Below, piece by piece: positions 16,216 through 26,153 of a stretch of DNA of 64,000 bases. Source of the stretch: an uncultured Collinsella sp. (GTDB lineage: Bacteria; Actinomycetota; Coriobacteriia; Coriobacteriales; Coriobacteriaceae); the NCBI GenBank assembly GCA_959596495.1, contig CAUFXK010000001.1:1-64000 (forward strand). The letters run 5' to 3'. Position numbers and translations under genes: made by a program. The notes below the pieces were generated by a model. That model was given only the letters and a program-made list of their open reading frames with translations. It ran no database searches and had not been told where the DNA came from. The stretch's first letter is position 1; every line of letters begins with the position of its first letter.

Positions 16216-17610
16216 ATGACCCAGGAGACGGTTACGAACGGCACTGAAGCCCTGTTCACTCGTGAAGGCATGCCTCCCGTTAAGGAAATGATCCCGTGTG
16301 CCCTTCAGCACGTACTGGCATCGTTTGCCGGCATCATCACCCCGGCTGTCATCATGGCCGGCGTCTACGGCTTTAATAGCCAGCAGAGCACCGACATCAT
16401 CCAGGTCGCGCTCATTCTTTCGGCGATCGACACGGCCCTTCAGGCCTTTGCCCCCTTCCGTCGCATCGGCGGCGGCCTGCCCATCGTCATGGGCGTTTCG
16501 TTCGCGTTCCTGCCGGCTCTGCAGGCCATGGGCGCCTCGGGCTTTAGCTTTGGCGCACTGTTGGGCGGCGAGATTGTCGGCGGTGCCGTCGCGGTCCTCT
16601 TTGGTCTGGCCTACAGCAAGATTAAGTGGCTGTTCCCACCCGTCGTGACCGGTACGGTCATCTTCTCCATTGGCGTCTCTCTCTATCCCACGGCCGTCAA
16701 GTATATGGCCGGCGGTATGGGTACGCCACTGTGGGGCACCCCGCAGGCCTGGTGCGTCGCTCTTATCACCTTCGCCGTGGTCTTTGCGCTCGCCAACTTT
16801 GGCAAGGGCACGCTCAAGCTGGGATCCGTGTTCTTTGGCATGATCGTTGGCATGATCGTCTCCATCCCCTTTGGCATGATCGACTTCTCAAGCGTCGCCA
16901 CCGCTCAGGTCTTCGCCCTTCCCAAGCTCATGCCCTATGCGCTCGAGTTTGATCCCGAGGTCTGCATTACCCTCGCCGTCGTGTTCCCCATGGTTGCCAT
17001 CCAGGTTATCGGCGACGTCTCCGCCGCCTGCCTGGGCTCCATCGACCGTATGCCCACCGAGCGCGAGCTCTCCGGCGCTATCGTGTCCCAGGGCCTCACC
17101 TCTATGGTCGGCGGCCTGCTGGGCGGTCTTCCCACCAGCGCCCTTGGCCAGAACGTGGGCATCATCTGCTCCAACAAGGTCGTCAACAAGTGGGTCTTTG
17201 TGATCATCGCGGCCGTCTTTGCCATCGCCGGTCTGTTCCCGCAGCTCTCTGCCGTCCTTTCCGCTATCCCGCAGCCCGTCATCGGCGGCGCGACCGTCGG
17301 CGTCTTTGGCACCATCACCATGAACGGCGTGCGCATGTTCACCCGCGAGGGCCTCACGCAGCGCACTACCACCATCGTCGGTACCTCCGTCGTCTTTGGC
17401 CTGGGTATCTGGATGGCCAGCGGTTGCCTTGCCGGCGAGGGTATGCCCGCTTGGGTATCCACCGTCATCGGCTCCAATGCCGTGACCCCCACCGCCATTA
17501 TGGCCATTGTCCTTAACCTGATCCTTCCGCAGACGCCGGTCGTGGCTCAGCACATCGATGCTGCCAAGGACGCTGCCGTGGATCTGGTCTTGCCCGAGAG
17601 TAAGAAGTAA
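16216..17610 (+). CDS. NCS2-family xanthine/uric acid permease
   Basis: A 464-residue membrane protein of the nucleobase:cation symporter-2 family, with about 12-14 hydrophobic segments. IPCALQHVLASFAGIITPAV marks the N-terminal conserved helix, and VGGLLGGLPTSALGQNVGII near residue 300 is the family signature around TM10. It imports xanthine, urate or another oxopurine by ion symport. The frame is open from 16129; ATG 16216 is preferred because it directly precedes the conserved part. Its place ahead of ssnA, ygfK and xanthine dehydrogenase points to purine uptake for catabolism. Confidence 0.92.
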   Translation: MTQETVTNGTEALFTREGMPPVKEMIPCALQHVLASFAGIITPAVIMAGVYGFNSQQSTDIIQVALILSAIDTALQAFAPFRRIGGGLPIVMGVSFAFLPALQAMGASGFSFGALLGGEIVGGAVAVLFGLAYSKIKWLFPPVVTGTVIFSIGVSLYPTAVKYMAGGMGTPLWGTPQAWCVALITFAVVFALANFGKGTLKLGSVFFGMIVGMIVSIPFGMIDFSSVATAQVFALPKLMPYALEFDPEVCITLAVVFPMVAIQVIGDVSAACLGSIDRMPTERELSGAIVSQGLTSMVGGLLGGLPTSALGQNVGIICSNKVVNKWVFVIIAAVFAIAGLFPQLSAVLSAIPQPVIGGATVGVFGTITMNGVRMFTREGLTQRTTTIVGTSVVFGLGIWMASGCLAGEGMPAWVSTVIGSNAVTPTAIMAIVLNLILPQTPVVAQHIDAAKDAAVDLVLPESKK

Positions 17611-17627
17611 CCAATTCGGTGCTATTC

Positions 17628-17707
17628 GTCGGCGGGCGCATCGCCTCGTCCGCCGACGTCATGCGGCGCCAAGCCGCACTTCAAAGGGTTTGTCCCTTTG
17701 GTGAAGC
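17628..17707. repeat. Intergenic hairpins between permease and ssnA
   Basis: GTCGGCGG (17628-17635) pairs with CCGCCGAC (17650-17657), and CTTCAAAGGG (17679-17688) pairs with CCCTTTGGTGAAG (17693-17705). Neither is followed by a clean T-run. They may stabilise or attenuate the polycistronic message. Confidence 0.5.
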
Positions 17708-17805
17708 GTTGACGGGAGAGGGCCCGTTTCCGGTGTAGGCCGGCGCTTCGCACTCCGCCATGTCAGAGGTGTCAAACCCCGCCCCTGATGTTGAAGGGAG
17801 CATTC

Positions 17806-19161
17806 ATGCTTCTGGTCGCTAACGGTTCCGTTTTTACCCGCAACGCTCAGACCCCGTTCATTCCCAACGGCGCGGTCGCCATTGACGGAGATACGATCGT
17901 CGAAGTAGGTCCCGAGTGCGAGCTCAAGGCCAAGTACCCGGATGCCGAGTACGTCGACGCCCAGGGCAACCTCATCATGCCCGGACTCATCAATTGCCAC
18001 ACCCACATCTACTCGGGTCTGGCCCGCGGCCTTGCCATTAAAGGCTGCAACCCCACCAACTTCCTGGAGAATCTTGAGCAGCAGTGGTGGAAGATCGATG
18101 ACAACCTGACGCTCGACGGCACCAAGGCCAGCGCCTATGCCACGATTCTTGACTCCATCCGCGATGGCGTCACCACGATCTTCGATCATCATGCGAGCTC
18201 CTGCGAAATCCCGGGAAGCCTCTTTACCATTAAGGATGCAGCTCAGGAGCTGGGCATGCGTTCGTGCCTGTGCTACGAGGTCTCCGATCGCCGCGGCCAG
18301 GAAAAATGCGACCAGGCCATTGCCGAGAACGCCGAGTTTGCCCAGTGGGCCGCCAAGGAGCGTCGCGATAACGACAACCACATGATCGCCGCCATGTTTG
18401 GCGGTCACGCCACCTTTACGCTGTCGGACGAGACCATGGATAAGATGGCCGAGGCCAACAACGGCCTGACCGGCTTCCACATCCATGTGTGCGAGGGCAT
18501 GAATGACGTGTGGGACTCCCGCCTCAACCGCGGTGGCATCAGCCCCGTCGAGCGCCTGCTGCAGCACAACCTGCTGGGTCCCGACACCATGCTCGGCCAC
18601 TGCATCCACGTGACGCCCGCCGAGATGGACATCGTCAAGGAGTCCGGCACCTGGCTCGTCAACAACCCCGAATCCAATATGGGCAACGCCGTGGGCTGCG
18701 CCCCCGTGCTCGAGTTCTTCCGCCGCGGCATCCCCGTGTGCATGGGCACCGACGCCTACACCCACGACATGCTCGAGAGCCTCAAGGTCTTCCTGATCAT
18801 TCAGCGCCACAACGCCGCCATGCCCAACGTGGGCTGGTGCGAGGCCATGACGATGCTGTTCGAGAACAACGCCAAGATGGCGAGCAAGTACTTCGATCGC
18901 AAGCTCGGCGTGCTCGAGGCCGGCGCTGCCGCCGACGTCATCGTCATGGACTACAAGCCCTTTACGCCGCTGAGCGAGGAGAACATCGACGGCCACATGC
19001 TCTTTGGCATGATGGGCAAAAACTGCCGCACTACCATCATCAACGGCCGCGTCCTGTACAAGGATCGCGAGTTCGTTGGCATTGATGAGGACAAGATCAA
19101 CGCGTGGACCATGGCCGAGTCCAAGAAGCTCTGGAGCACGCTCAACGGTCGCACCTACTAA
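17806..19161 (+). CDS. ssnA: SsnA-type aminohydrolase
   Basis: A 451-residue amidohydrolase-superfamily enzyme. INCHTHIYSG gives the first metal-binding HxH; GFHIHVCEG and LGHCIHVTP give further metal ligands; CMGTDAYTHDM carries the C-terminal Asp. It should deaminate or hydrolyse a ring, guanine-deaminase style. ATG 17788 is also in frame, but GGGAG at 17796-17800 fits ATG 17806 better. In other anaerobes ssnA travels with ygfK and selenium-dependent molybdenum hydroxylases, exactly as here. Confidence 0.92.
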   Translation: MLLVANGSVFTRNAQTPFIPNGAVAIDGDTIVEVGPECELKAKYPDAEYVDAQGNLIMPGLINCHTHIYSGLARGLAIKGCNPTNFLENLEQQWWKIDDNLTLDGTKASAYATILDSIRDGVTTIFDHHASSCEIPGSLFTIKDAAQELGMRSCLCYEVSDRRGQEKCDQAIAENAEFAQWAAKERRDNDNHMIAAMFGGHATFTLSDETMDKMAEANNGLTGFHIHVCEGMNDVWDSRLNRGGISPVERLLQHNLLGPDTMLGHCIHVTPAEMDIVKESGTWLVNNPESNMGNAVGCAPVLEFFRRGIPVCMGTDAYTHDMLESLKVFLIIQRHNAAMPNVGWCEAMTMLFENNAKMASKYFDRKLGVLEAGAAADVIVMDYKPFTPLSEENIDGHMLFGMMGKNCRTTIINGRVLYKDREFVGIDEDKINAWTMAESKKLWSTLNGRTY

Positions 19162-19310
19162 TTAACAAGTAGATTCGCGCACGTCGGATGTTTCGCCGCA
19201 TTCGACGCGTGCATAGGCGGCCTCCGCGGGGTCGCCGGCGCTGTGCTAGCGCTACGCCGTATTTGCGCCCGTCGCGCGGTCTCGCCGGGCGTTACAGAGA
19301 GGAGCTCATT

Positions 19311-22310
19311 ATGAGCGACATCATGAGGCCGATCCCGTTTTCGCAGCTGATGAACTGGATCATCGAGGAGCACAAGACCCAGGACGCCATCTTTGGCGTG
19401 CGTAAGATGGTCACGACCAACCAGGAGGGTGCGCTTCCCATTTTTGACGAGCGCATCGAGACTCCGTTTGGCCCGGCTGCCGGTCCCAATACGCAGCTGG
19501 CCCAGAACATCGTGGCCTCTTATGTGGCCGGTTCTCGCTTCTTTGAGCTCAAGACCGTTCAGGTTATGGACGGCGAGGAGCTTTCCCGTTGCGTCAACAA
19601 GCCCTGCATTGTGGCGCAGGACGAGTGCTACAACTGCGAGTGGTCGACCGAGCTCGAGGTTCCGCAGGCCTTTGCCGAGTACGTGAAGGCATGGTTTGCC
19701 TGCCACCTGATCGCTCGCGAGTACGGTCTGGGCAGCCCGGACGGCTTTGTCTTCAACATGTCGGTGGGCTATGACCTGGAGGGCATTAAGAGCCCCAAGG
19801 TCGACGCGTACATCGAGGGCATGAAGGACGCCAGCAGCTCCGACGTCTGGAACGAGTGCCGCGCATGGGCGCTCGCCAACCTGGACAAGTTTGAGCATGT
19901 CGACGCCGCGTTTGTCGAGTCCATCCCGGCACGCGTCTCCAACTCCATCACCGAGTCTACCCTGCACGGCTGCCCGCCGGCGGAGATCGAGCGCATCGCG
20001 ACCTACCTCATCACCGAGAAGGGCCTCAACACCTACATCAAGTGCAACCCCACGCTGCTGGGCTATGAGTTTGCCCGTCAGCGCCTCAATGAGCTGGGCT
20101 TTGACTACATCGTCTTCGATGACACACACTTCCGCGAGGACCTGCAGTGGGTCGACGCCGTGCCCATGTTCGAGCGCCTGATTGTCCTGTGCGCCGAGCG
20201 CGGCCTGGAGTTTGGTGTCAAGCTCACCAACACCTTCCCCGTCGACGTGACCAGGAACGAGCTGCCTTCCACCGAGATGTACATGTCCGGCCGTTCGCTG
20301 TTCTCGCTGACCATCGAGGCCGCCCGTCGCATTACCGAGCAGTTTGACGGCAAGCTGCGCATCAGCTACTCCGGCGGTGCCACGGTCTACAACATCCGCG
20401 CCCTGTATGACGCCGGCATTTGGCCCGTTACCCTGGCGACCGACGTGCTCAAGCCCGGTGGCTACGAGCGCTTTAGCCAGATGGCCGGTGAGTTTACCGA
20501 CCTGGACGGCAAGCCGTTTGAGGGCGTCTCGCTCGAGGCCGTGACCGCGATTCAGGCCGACTCGCTCACCAACCCGCTCTACAAGAAGCCGCTGCGCCCG
20601 CTGCCCGACCGTAAGGTCGCCGGCAAGAGCCCGCTTTCCGACTGCTTTACCACGCCGTGCCGCACGAGCTGCCCCATCCAGCAGGATATTCCCGCCTACC
20701 TGGCGGCTGTTGACGAGGGCCGCTACGAGGACGCGCTCAACATCATCATCGAGCGCAACGCCCTACCGTTCATTACCGGCACCATCTGCCCGCATCCCTG
20801 CGGCCGTGCCTGCGAGCGTGCATTCTATGAGCCCGAGGGCGCCCAGATCCGCGCCAGCAAGCTCAAGGCCGCCCGCGAGGCCATGACCGCCGTGCTGCCC
20901 AAGCTGCGCGCCCAGGCCATCGCCAACGACGGCGAGCGCAACGTTGCCGTTATCGGCGGCGGCCCGGCCGGCCTGGCGACGGCGTTCTTCCTGACACGTG
21001 CTGGCGTGCCCGTCACCATCTTTGAGGCCCGCGATTCGCTCGGCGGCGTGGTCCGTCACGTGATCCCCGAGTTCCGTATCGCGAGCGACGATATCTCCCA
21101 CGACGCCGAGCTTTGCCTGGCCTTTGGTGCCAAGGTGCAGCTCAACGCCCGCGTGGAGTCCATTGACGAGCTCAAGGCCCAGGGCTTTACCGACGTGGTC
21201 GTGGCCACCGGTGCCTGGATGCCCGGCTCTGCAGGCTTGGGCGAGGGTGCCGAGCTCGACGTGCTGGAGTTCCTCGAGGCCGCCAAGAAGGGCGAGAAGC
21301 TCGAGCTGGGCGAGGACGTCGTGGTCATCGGCGCCGGCAACACCGCCATGGACGCGGCCCGCGTGGCCAAGCGCCTGGCAGGCGTGAAAAACGTGCGCCT
21401 GGTGTATCGCCGCACCAAGAAGCAGATGCCCGCCGATGAGGAAGAGCTTGATCTTGCTCTTGCCGACGGCGTTGAGTTCTGCGAGCTGCTGGCACCCAAG
21501 GCACTCAACGGCGCCGTGCTGACCTGCGACGTTATGGAGCTTGGCGAGCCGGATGCAAGCGGTCGTCGCAGCCCTGTCGCCACGGGCGAGACCGTCGAGC
21601 TTTCCGCCACCACGGTGATCTGCGCCGTGGGCGAGGGCATCGATGCCAGCCTGTACGACGCCGCGGGCGTCGAGCACGACCGTCGCGGCCGCCTTGCCGC
21701 CACCTCCACCGGCGTCGAGGGCGTCTGGGCTGCAGGTGACTGCCGTCGCGGTCCGGCCACCGTGGTCGAGGCTATCGCCGATGCCGCCGAGGTCGCCCGT
21801 GCCATCGCTGGCGTGGACTTTAACAAGTACGCCGACTGCAACGAGCAGGCTGGCCGCGAGGACACCTGCTACGAGCGCAAGGGATCGCTATGCCGCGACA
21901 AGCGCAACTGCACCAAGACCCGCTGCCTGGGCTGCGGCTCGGTGTGCGAGGTCTGCTGCGACGTGTGCCCCAACCGCGCCAACGTGGCAATTAAGGTGCC
22001 GGGCCTGGCCAAGCATCAGGTCGTTCACGTTGATGGCATGTGCAACGAGTGCGGCAACTGCGCCGTGTTCTGCCCCTACCAGGAGGGTCGTCCCTACAAG
22101 GACAAGCTCACCCTGTTCTGGAGCGAGCAGGACATGGAGAACTCCGAGAACGAGGGCTTCCTGGCCGTGGACGAGGATCACTTTAAGGTCCGCGTCGCCG
22201 GCACGGTCCGCACCGTCTCGGTCGATGCCGTCAACACCGGCCTTCCCGAGGCCGTCCGCCTGACCATCAAGGCCGTGCGCGACAGCTATCCGTATCTTCT
22301 TAAGAAATAG
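19311..22310 (+). CDS. ygfK: YgfK: FAD/Fe-S oxidoreductase of the selenium-hydroxylase set
   Basis: A 999-residue protein previously called a putative selenate reductase subunit. The N-terminal 430 residues are dihydroorotate-dehydrogenase-like (FDERIETPFGPAAGPNTQLA). Then come a glutamate-synthase-type Fe-S segment (CRTSCPIQQDIPAYL, about residue 450), an FAD site (VIGGGPAGLATAFF, about 545), an NAD(P) site (VVIGAGNTAMDAARVA, about 670) and C-terminal cysteine clusters (CLGCGSVCEVCCDVCP and CNECGNCAVFCP, about 868 and 910). It probably passes electrons to or from the hydroxylase next door, since no separate FAD subunit of that enzyme is present. ATG 19311 follows GAGAGGAG. Confidence 0.93.
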   Translation: MSDIMRPIPFSQLMNWIIEEHKTQDAIFGVRKMVTTNQEGALPIFDERIETPFGPAAGPNTQLAQNIVASYVAGSRFFELKTVQVMDGEELSRCVNKPCIVAQDECYNCEWSTELEVPQAFAEYVKAWFACHLIAREYGLGSPDGFVFNMSVGYDLEGIKSPKVDAYIEGMKDASSSDVWNECRAWALANLDKFEHVDAAFVESIPARVSNSITESTLHGCPPAEIERIATYLITEKGLNTYIKCNPTLLGYEFARQRLNELGFDYIVFDDTHFREDLQWVDAVPMFERLIVLCAERGLEFGVKLTNTFPVDVTRNELPSTEMYMSGRSLFSLTIEAARRITEQFDGKLRISYSGGATVYNIRALYDAGIWPVTLATDVLKPGGYERFSQMAGEFTDLDGKPFEGVSLEAVTAIQADSLTNPLYKKPLRPLPDRKVAGKSPLSDCFTTPCRTSCPIQQDIPAYLAAVDEGRYEDALNIIIERNALPFITGTICPHPCGRACERAFYEPEGAQIRASKLKAAREAMTAVLPKLRAQAIANDGERNVAVIGGGPAGLATAFFLTRAGVPVTIFEARDSLGGVVRHVIPEFRIASDDISHDAELCLAFGAKVQLNARVESIDELKAQGFTDVVVATGAWMPGSAGLGEGAELDVLEFLEAAKKGEKLELGEDVVVIGAGNTAMDAARVAKRLAGVKNVRLVYRRTKKQMPADEEELDLALADGVEFCELLAPKALNGAVLTCDVMELGEPDASGRRSPVATGETVELSATTVICAVGEGIDASLYDAAGVEHDRRGRLAATSTGVEGVWAAGDCRRGPATVVEAIADAAEVARAIAGVDFNKYADCNEQAGREDTCYERKGSLCRDKRNCTKTRCLGCGSVCEVCCDVCPNRANVAIKVPGLAKHQVVHVDGMCNECGNCAVFCPYQEGRPYKDKLTLFWSEQDMENSENEGFLAVDEDHFKVRVAGTVRTVSVDAVNTGLPEAVRLTIKAVRDSYPYLLKK

Positions 22311-22321
22311 GCGAGTCTCTT

Positions 22322-22801
22322 ATGGCCAAATCCATTCAACATAACGTGGCCTACGTTGCCTGCGGAAGCGGTTGCGCCTCCGCGGGCGGCGACGCCCGCT
22401 GCAGCGAAGGCTGCATTGGCTGTGGCGCCTGCGTCACGGCCTGCCCCCACGGCGCCATTGCGCTGGTCGATGGCATCGCTCGCGTGGATCGCTCAAAGTG
22501 CACGGGCTGTGGCCTGTGCGGCATGGCGTGCCCGCAGCGCGTGATTGCCTTCGTTCCCGGCTACCAGAACATCCTGGTGCGCTGCAACAACACCGATAAG
22601 GGCGCCATTGCGCGCAAGATCTGTGACACGAGCTGCATCGGTTGCGGCATGTGCGCCAAAAAGTGCCCTGCCGGCGCTATCCGCATCGAGGACAACTGCG
22701 CCCATATCGACGGTGCGGACTGCCTGTCGTGCGGTATGTGCGCCGTCGTCTGCCCGCATGGCGCTATCCACGACCGTACCGGCATCGCCGCCGGCGTGTA
22801 G
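22322..22801 (+). CDS. Polyferredoxin-type 4Fe-4S protein
   Basis: A 159-residue cysteine-rich protein with four CxxCxxCxxxC-type clusters: CIGCGACVTACPHG, CTGCGLCGMACPQ, CIGCGMCAKKCP and CLSCGMCAVVCPHG. It resembles the RnfB-like ferredoxins encoded beside ygfK and probably carries electrons between YgfK and the xanthine dehydrogenase. It lies 11 bases after ygfK and 12 before the dehydrogenase; the ribosome binding site is weak, so translational coupling is likely. Confidence 0.9.
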   Translation: MAKSIQHNVAYVACGSGCASAGGDARCSEGCIGCGACVTACPHGAIALVDGIARVDRSKCTGCGLCGMACPQRVIAFVPGYQNILVRCNNTDKGAIARKICDTSCIGCGMCAKKCPAGAIRIEDNCAHIDGADCLSCGMCAVVCPHGAIHDRTGIAAGV

Positions 22802-22813
22802 AAGGGAATCACC

Positions 22814-25591
22814 ATGGCACAGGAATTCACTTTTACCGTTAACGGCGTGGAGCGCACAACGACGCAGAACAAGCCGCTGCTGCGCTATCTGCGCGACGAC
22901 CTGCACATCCACTCCGCCAAGGACGGCTGCTCCGAGGGTGCCTGCGGTACCTGCACCATTCACGTGGACGGCGCGGCCGTCAAGGCCTGCGTGCTGACCA
23001 CCGCCCTTGCCGCCGGCCGTAACATCGTGACCGTCGAGGGCCTGCCCGAGGACGTGCGCGAGGCCTTTGTGTACGCCTTTGGCGCCGTGGGCGCCGTGCA
23101 GTGCGGCTTTTGCATCCCCGGTATGGTCATGGCGGGTGCGGCGCTGATCGCCGAGGACCCCGAGCCCACCGAGGAGCAGATCAAGTACGCCATTCGCGGC
23201 AATGTCTGCCGTTGCACCGGCTACAAAAAGATTATCGAGGGCATTTCGCTGGCTGCTGCGGTGCTCCGCGGCGAAAAGCAGATCGACGAGGACCTGGAAC
23301 GCGGCGACGACTACGGCGTGGGCAAGCGCGCCTTCCGTATCGACGTGCGCAAGAAGGTGCTCGGCGAAGGCAAATACCCCGACGACATCGACGAGCTCGA
23401 TCAGCCGGGTCTGACCTATGCCAGCGCCGTGCGCTCCAAGTATCCGCGCGCCCGTGTGCTCTCCATCGATACCTCCAAGGCCGAGGCCCTGCCCGGTGTG
23501 GTGGGTATCCTGCGCGCCGAGGACGTGCCGGTCAACCAGGTCGGCCACCTTATCCAGGACTGGGACGTCATGATCGCCCAGGGCGATATCACCCGCTGCG
23601 TGGGCGATGCCATCGTGCTGGTGGTCGCCGAGGACGAAGCGACGCTCGAGAAGGCCAAGAAGCTCGTAAAGATCGATTACGAGCCGCTGGAGCCCGTGCG
23701 CAACATTGTCGAGGCCAGGGCTGCCGACGCTCCGCGCCTGCACGACAGTTTCTTTGCCTTTGGCAACACGGTGGAGCTCAAGGACAACGTGTGCCAGAGC
23801 CGTCACGTGACGCGCGGCGACGCCGCCAAGGCGCTGGCAGAGAGCGCGTTCACCGTGACGCAGCGCTTTACCACGCCCTTTACCGAGCATGCCTTCTTGG
23901 AGCCCGAGTGCGCCGTTGCCTTCCCGTACAAGAACGGCGTCAAGGTGCAGTCGACCGACCAGGGTGCTTACGACACGCGCAAAGAGTGCGCCCACATGTT
24001 TGGCTGGGACAACGAGCCCGAGCGCGTGGTCGTCGAGACCATGCTCGTGGGCGGCGGCTTTGGCGGTAAGGAGGACGTTTCGGTCCAGCACTTGGCCGCG
24101 CTCGCCGCATATAAGTTCCAGCGTCCTGTGAAGTGCAAGCTCACGCGTGCCGAGTCGCTCGCGTTCCATCCCAAGCGCCACGCCATGGACGGCACCTTTA
24201 CGCTGGGTTGCGACGCCGAGGGCAACTTTACCGGCCTGGACTGCGAGATCAACTTTGACACCGGCGCCTACGCGTCGCTGTGCGGCCCGGTGCTCGAGCG
24301 CGCCTGCACGCACGCCGTCGGCCCCTACAAGTACCAGAACACCGACATCCGCGGTTTTGGCTACTACACCAACAACCCGCCCGCCGGTGCGTACCGCGGC
24401 TTTGGCGTGTGTCAGTCCGAGTTTGCACTCGAAAGCCTGATCGACCTGCTGGCCGAGAAGGTCGGCCTGGATCCGTGGGAGATTCGTTACAGAAACGCCA
24501 TCGAGCCGGGCGAGGTTTTGCCCAACGGCCAGATTGCCGACTGCTCCACGGCGCTTAAAGAGACACTGCTCGAGGTCAAGGATGCCTACTACGCGCATCC
24601 CGGCCACGCCGGTATCGCCTGCGCCATGAAGAACGCCGGCGTGGGCGTGGGCCTGCCCGATGCCGGCCGCTGCAAGATTCGCGTCGAGGGTGGCCGTGCC
24701 GTGGTCTACGCCGCCACGTCCGACATCGGCCAGGGCTGTAACACCGTCTTTTTGCAGGACGTTGCCGAGGCCTGCGGTCTGCCGCTGAGCTGCATCGCCA
24801 ACGGCGAGTGCTCCACCGAGAACGCTCCCGACTCCGGCACCACGTCTGGCTCGCGTCAGACGGTCGTGACCGGCGAGGCTGTGCGCGGCGCCGCCTTCCT
24901 GCTGCGCGACGCCATGGTTGGCATCGAGGCCGGCAAGCCTGCGCCTACCGCCCCGGTGAGTGCGCATGGCGACGGCGTCAAGATCGAGTACGACGACGGT
25001 CGCGCCTACCAGCTGCGCACGCAGGAACTCGTCGCCGGCCAGGGCATGCATCCTCAGGACCCCGCGGCCGCCATCAAGGCGCTCGAGGGATGCGAGTTTG
25101 GCTACGTGTATCTGGAGCCGACCGACAAACTGGGCGCCGACGTTCCCAACCCCAAGAGTCACATCTGCTACGGCTTTGCCACACATGTGGTCATTCTGGA
25201 TGATGACGGCCGCGTGAGCGAGGTCTATGCCGCACACGATTCCGGCAAGGTGGTCAACCCCATCTCCATCCAGGGTCAGATCGAAGGCGGCGTGCTCATG
25301 GGTATGGGCTATGCGCTGACCGAGGACTGGCCGCTCAAGGACTGCGTACCCCAGGCAAGGTACGGCACGCTCGGGCTGTTCCGTGCGCCCGAGATTCCGG
25401 ATATCCACGCCATCTACGTGGAGAAGGACGAGCTGCTGCCCGTGGCATACGGCGGCAAGGGCATTGGAGAGATCGCAACGATCCCCACGGCGCCCGCCGT
25501 GCAGAACGCCTACCGCGCATTCGACGGCAAGCTGCGTCCGGATCTGCCCATGGTGGATACGCCGTACAGCCGCGCTCGTCACCGCGGGTAG
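22814..25591 (+). CDS. Selenium-type xanthine dehydrogenase, fused 2Fe-2S and Mo domains
   Basis: A 925-residue molybdenum hydroxylase. The N-terminus has the plant-type 2Fe-2S motif GCSEGACGTCTIHV (about residue 38) and the second cluster CGFCIPGMVM (96) with NVCRCTGYKKI (132). From about residue 175 on lies the molybdopterin domain, with GGGFGGKEDVS (about 412) and GAYRGFGVCQSE (about 525). The fusion without an FAD domain is the form linked to selenium-dependent purine hydroxylases (E. coli XdhD type). Selenium in these enzymes is a labile ligand, so no in-frame UGA is expected or seen. It should oxidise xanthine/hypoxanthine or reduce urate, depending on conditions. Confidence 0.93.
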   Translation: MAQEFTFTVNGVERTTTQNKPLLRYLRDDLHIHSAKDGCSEGACGTCTIHVDGAAVKACVLTTALAAGRNIVTVEGLPEDVREAFVYAFGAVGAVQCGFCIPGMVMAGAALIAEDPEPTEEQIKYAIRGNVCRCTGYKKIIEGISLAAAVLRGEKQIDEDLERGDDYGVGKRAFRIDVRKKVLGEGKYPDDIDELDQPGLTYASAVRSKYPRARVLSIDTSKAEALPGVVGILRAEDVPVNQVGHLIQDWDVMIAQGDITRCVGDAIVLVVAEDEATLEKAKKLVKIDYEPLEPVRNIVEARAADAPRLHDSFFAFGNTVELKDNVCQSRHVTRGDAAKALAESAFTVTQRFTTPFTEHAFLEPECAVAFPYKNGVKVQSTDQGAYDTRKECAHMFGWDNEPERVVVETMLVGGGFGGKEDVSVQHLAALAAYKFQRPVKCKLTRAESLAFHPKRHAMDGTFTLGCDAEGNFTGLDCEINFDTGAYASLCGPVLERACTHAVGPYKYQNTDIRGFGYYTNNPPAGAYRGFGVCQSEFALESLIDLLAEKVGLDPWEIRYRNAIEPGEVLPNGQIADCSTALKETLLEVKDAYYAHPGHAGIACAMKNAGVGVGLPDAGRCKIRVEGGRAVVYAATSDIGQGCNTVFLQDVAEACGLPLSCIANGECSTENAPDSGTTSGSRQTVVTGEAVRGAAFLLRDAMVGIEAGKPAPTAPVSAHGDGVKIEYDDGRAYQLRTQELVAGQGMHPQDPAAAIKALEGCEFGYVYLEPTDKLGADVPNPKSHICYGFATHVVILDDDGRVSEVYAAHDSGKVVNPISIQGQIEGGVLMGMGYALTEDWPLKDCVPQARYGTLGLFRAPEIPDIHAIYVEKDELLPVAYGGKGIGEIATIPTAPAVQNAYRAFDGKLRPDLPMVDTPYSRARHRG

Positions 25592-25706
25592 AGTAGAGCG
25601 CGGACGACCATTGCTGACGAGCTGTTCGCGCTCAACATCAACTGCATATGCTGCGCCTTTGGCCCCGGCTCCATCGCGAGCCGGGGCCTTTTGCTTGGAG
25701 CACCTC

Positions 25707-26015
25707 CGCATACGGAAACTGCGTCCCAGATTTCGGCTCCAGAATGGGATGCGCTTTCCGGAACGGCTATGAAGCGGAAACTGCATCCCAGAATCAGGTC
25801 TCAGAATGGGACACGCTTTCCGGATCAACCCTCAACCGGAAACTGCATCCCGGAATCCGCGCCTGGAATGGGACGCGCTTTCCCTTTGGCATGGGTTTCG
25901 GAAAGTATGTCCCGGAATTCGGCTTCAGAATGGGACGCGCTTTCCGGACAAGCCCTCAACCGGAAACTGCGTCCTGGATTCGGACCTCAGACCGGGACCC
26001 GCTTTCCGGAGCGCT
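25707..26015. repeat. Tandem palindromic repeats, five units at exact 62-bp period
   Basis: Units start at 25714, 25776, 25838, 25900 and 25962, each 62 bases apart. A unit opens with GGAAACTGC(A/G)TCCC and closes with GAATGGGACGCGCTTTCC, so its ends pair with each other; the middle 10-15 bases vary. The linker between palindromes is partly conserved (CCCTCAACC). No coding frame is credible. The array fills most of the 25592-26153 gap between the dehydrogenase and the MMPL gene; related arrays occur at 30.85, 32.46 and 34.17 kb. Confidence 0.92.
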
Positions 26016-26153
26016 TTTGCGGAGGTTGTTTTGCCTCCAAGGTTCTCCTCAATCGCCAACCTTAATGCGAACTTTAACCTACATATGTTTGATAACTAAC
26101 TGATGTGGAATAATTAGAGCGAACTACCAGCTGAGCGTTATGGAGGATTGAGG

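Noticed and set aside
17611..17805. Purine or xanthine riboswitch between permease and ssnA
   Set aside because: Only simple hairpins are visible; I could not draw the three-way junction or other conserved core of known purine-sensing RNAs.
22493..25828. 1111-residue minus-strand open frame opposite the xanthine dehydrogenase
   Set aside because: Antisense shadow of a GC-rich gene; the plus strand has all hydroxylase motifs.
25707..26015. CRISPR array
   Set aside because: Units are palindromes with a 62-bp period but without identical repeats separated by unique spacers, and there are no cas genes in the window.
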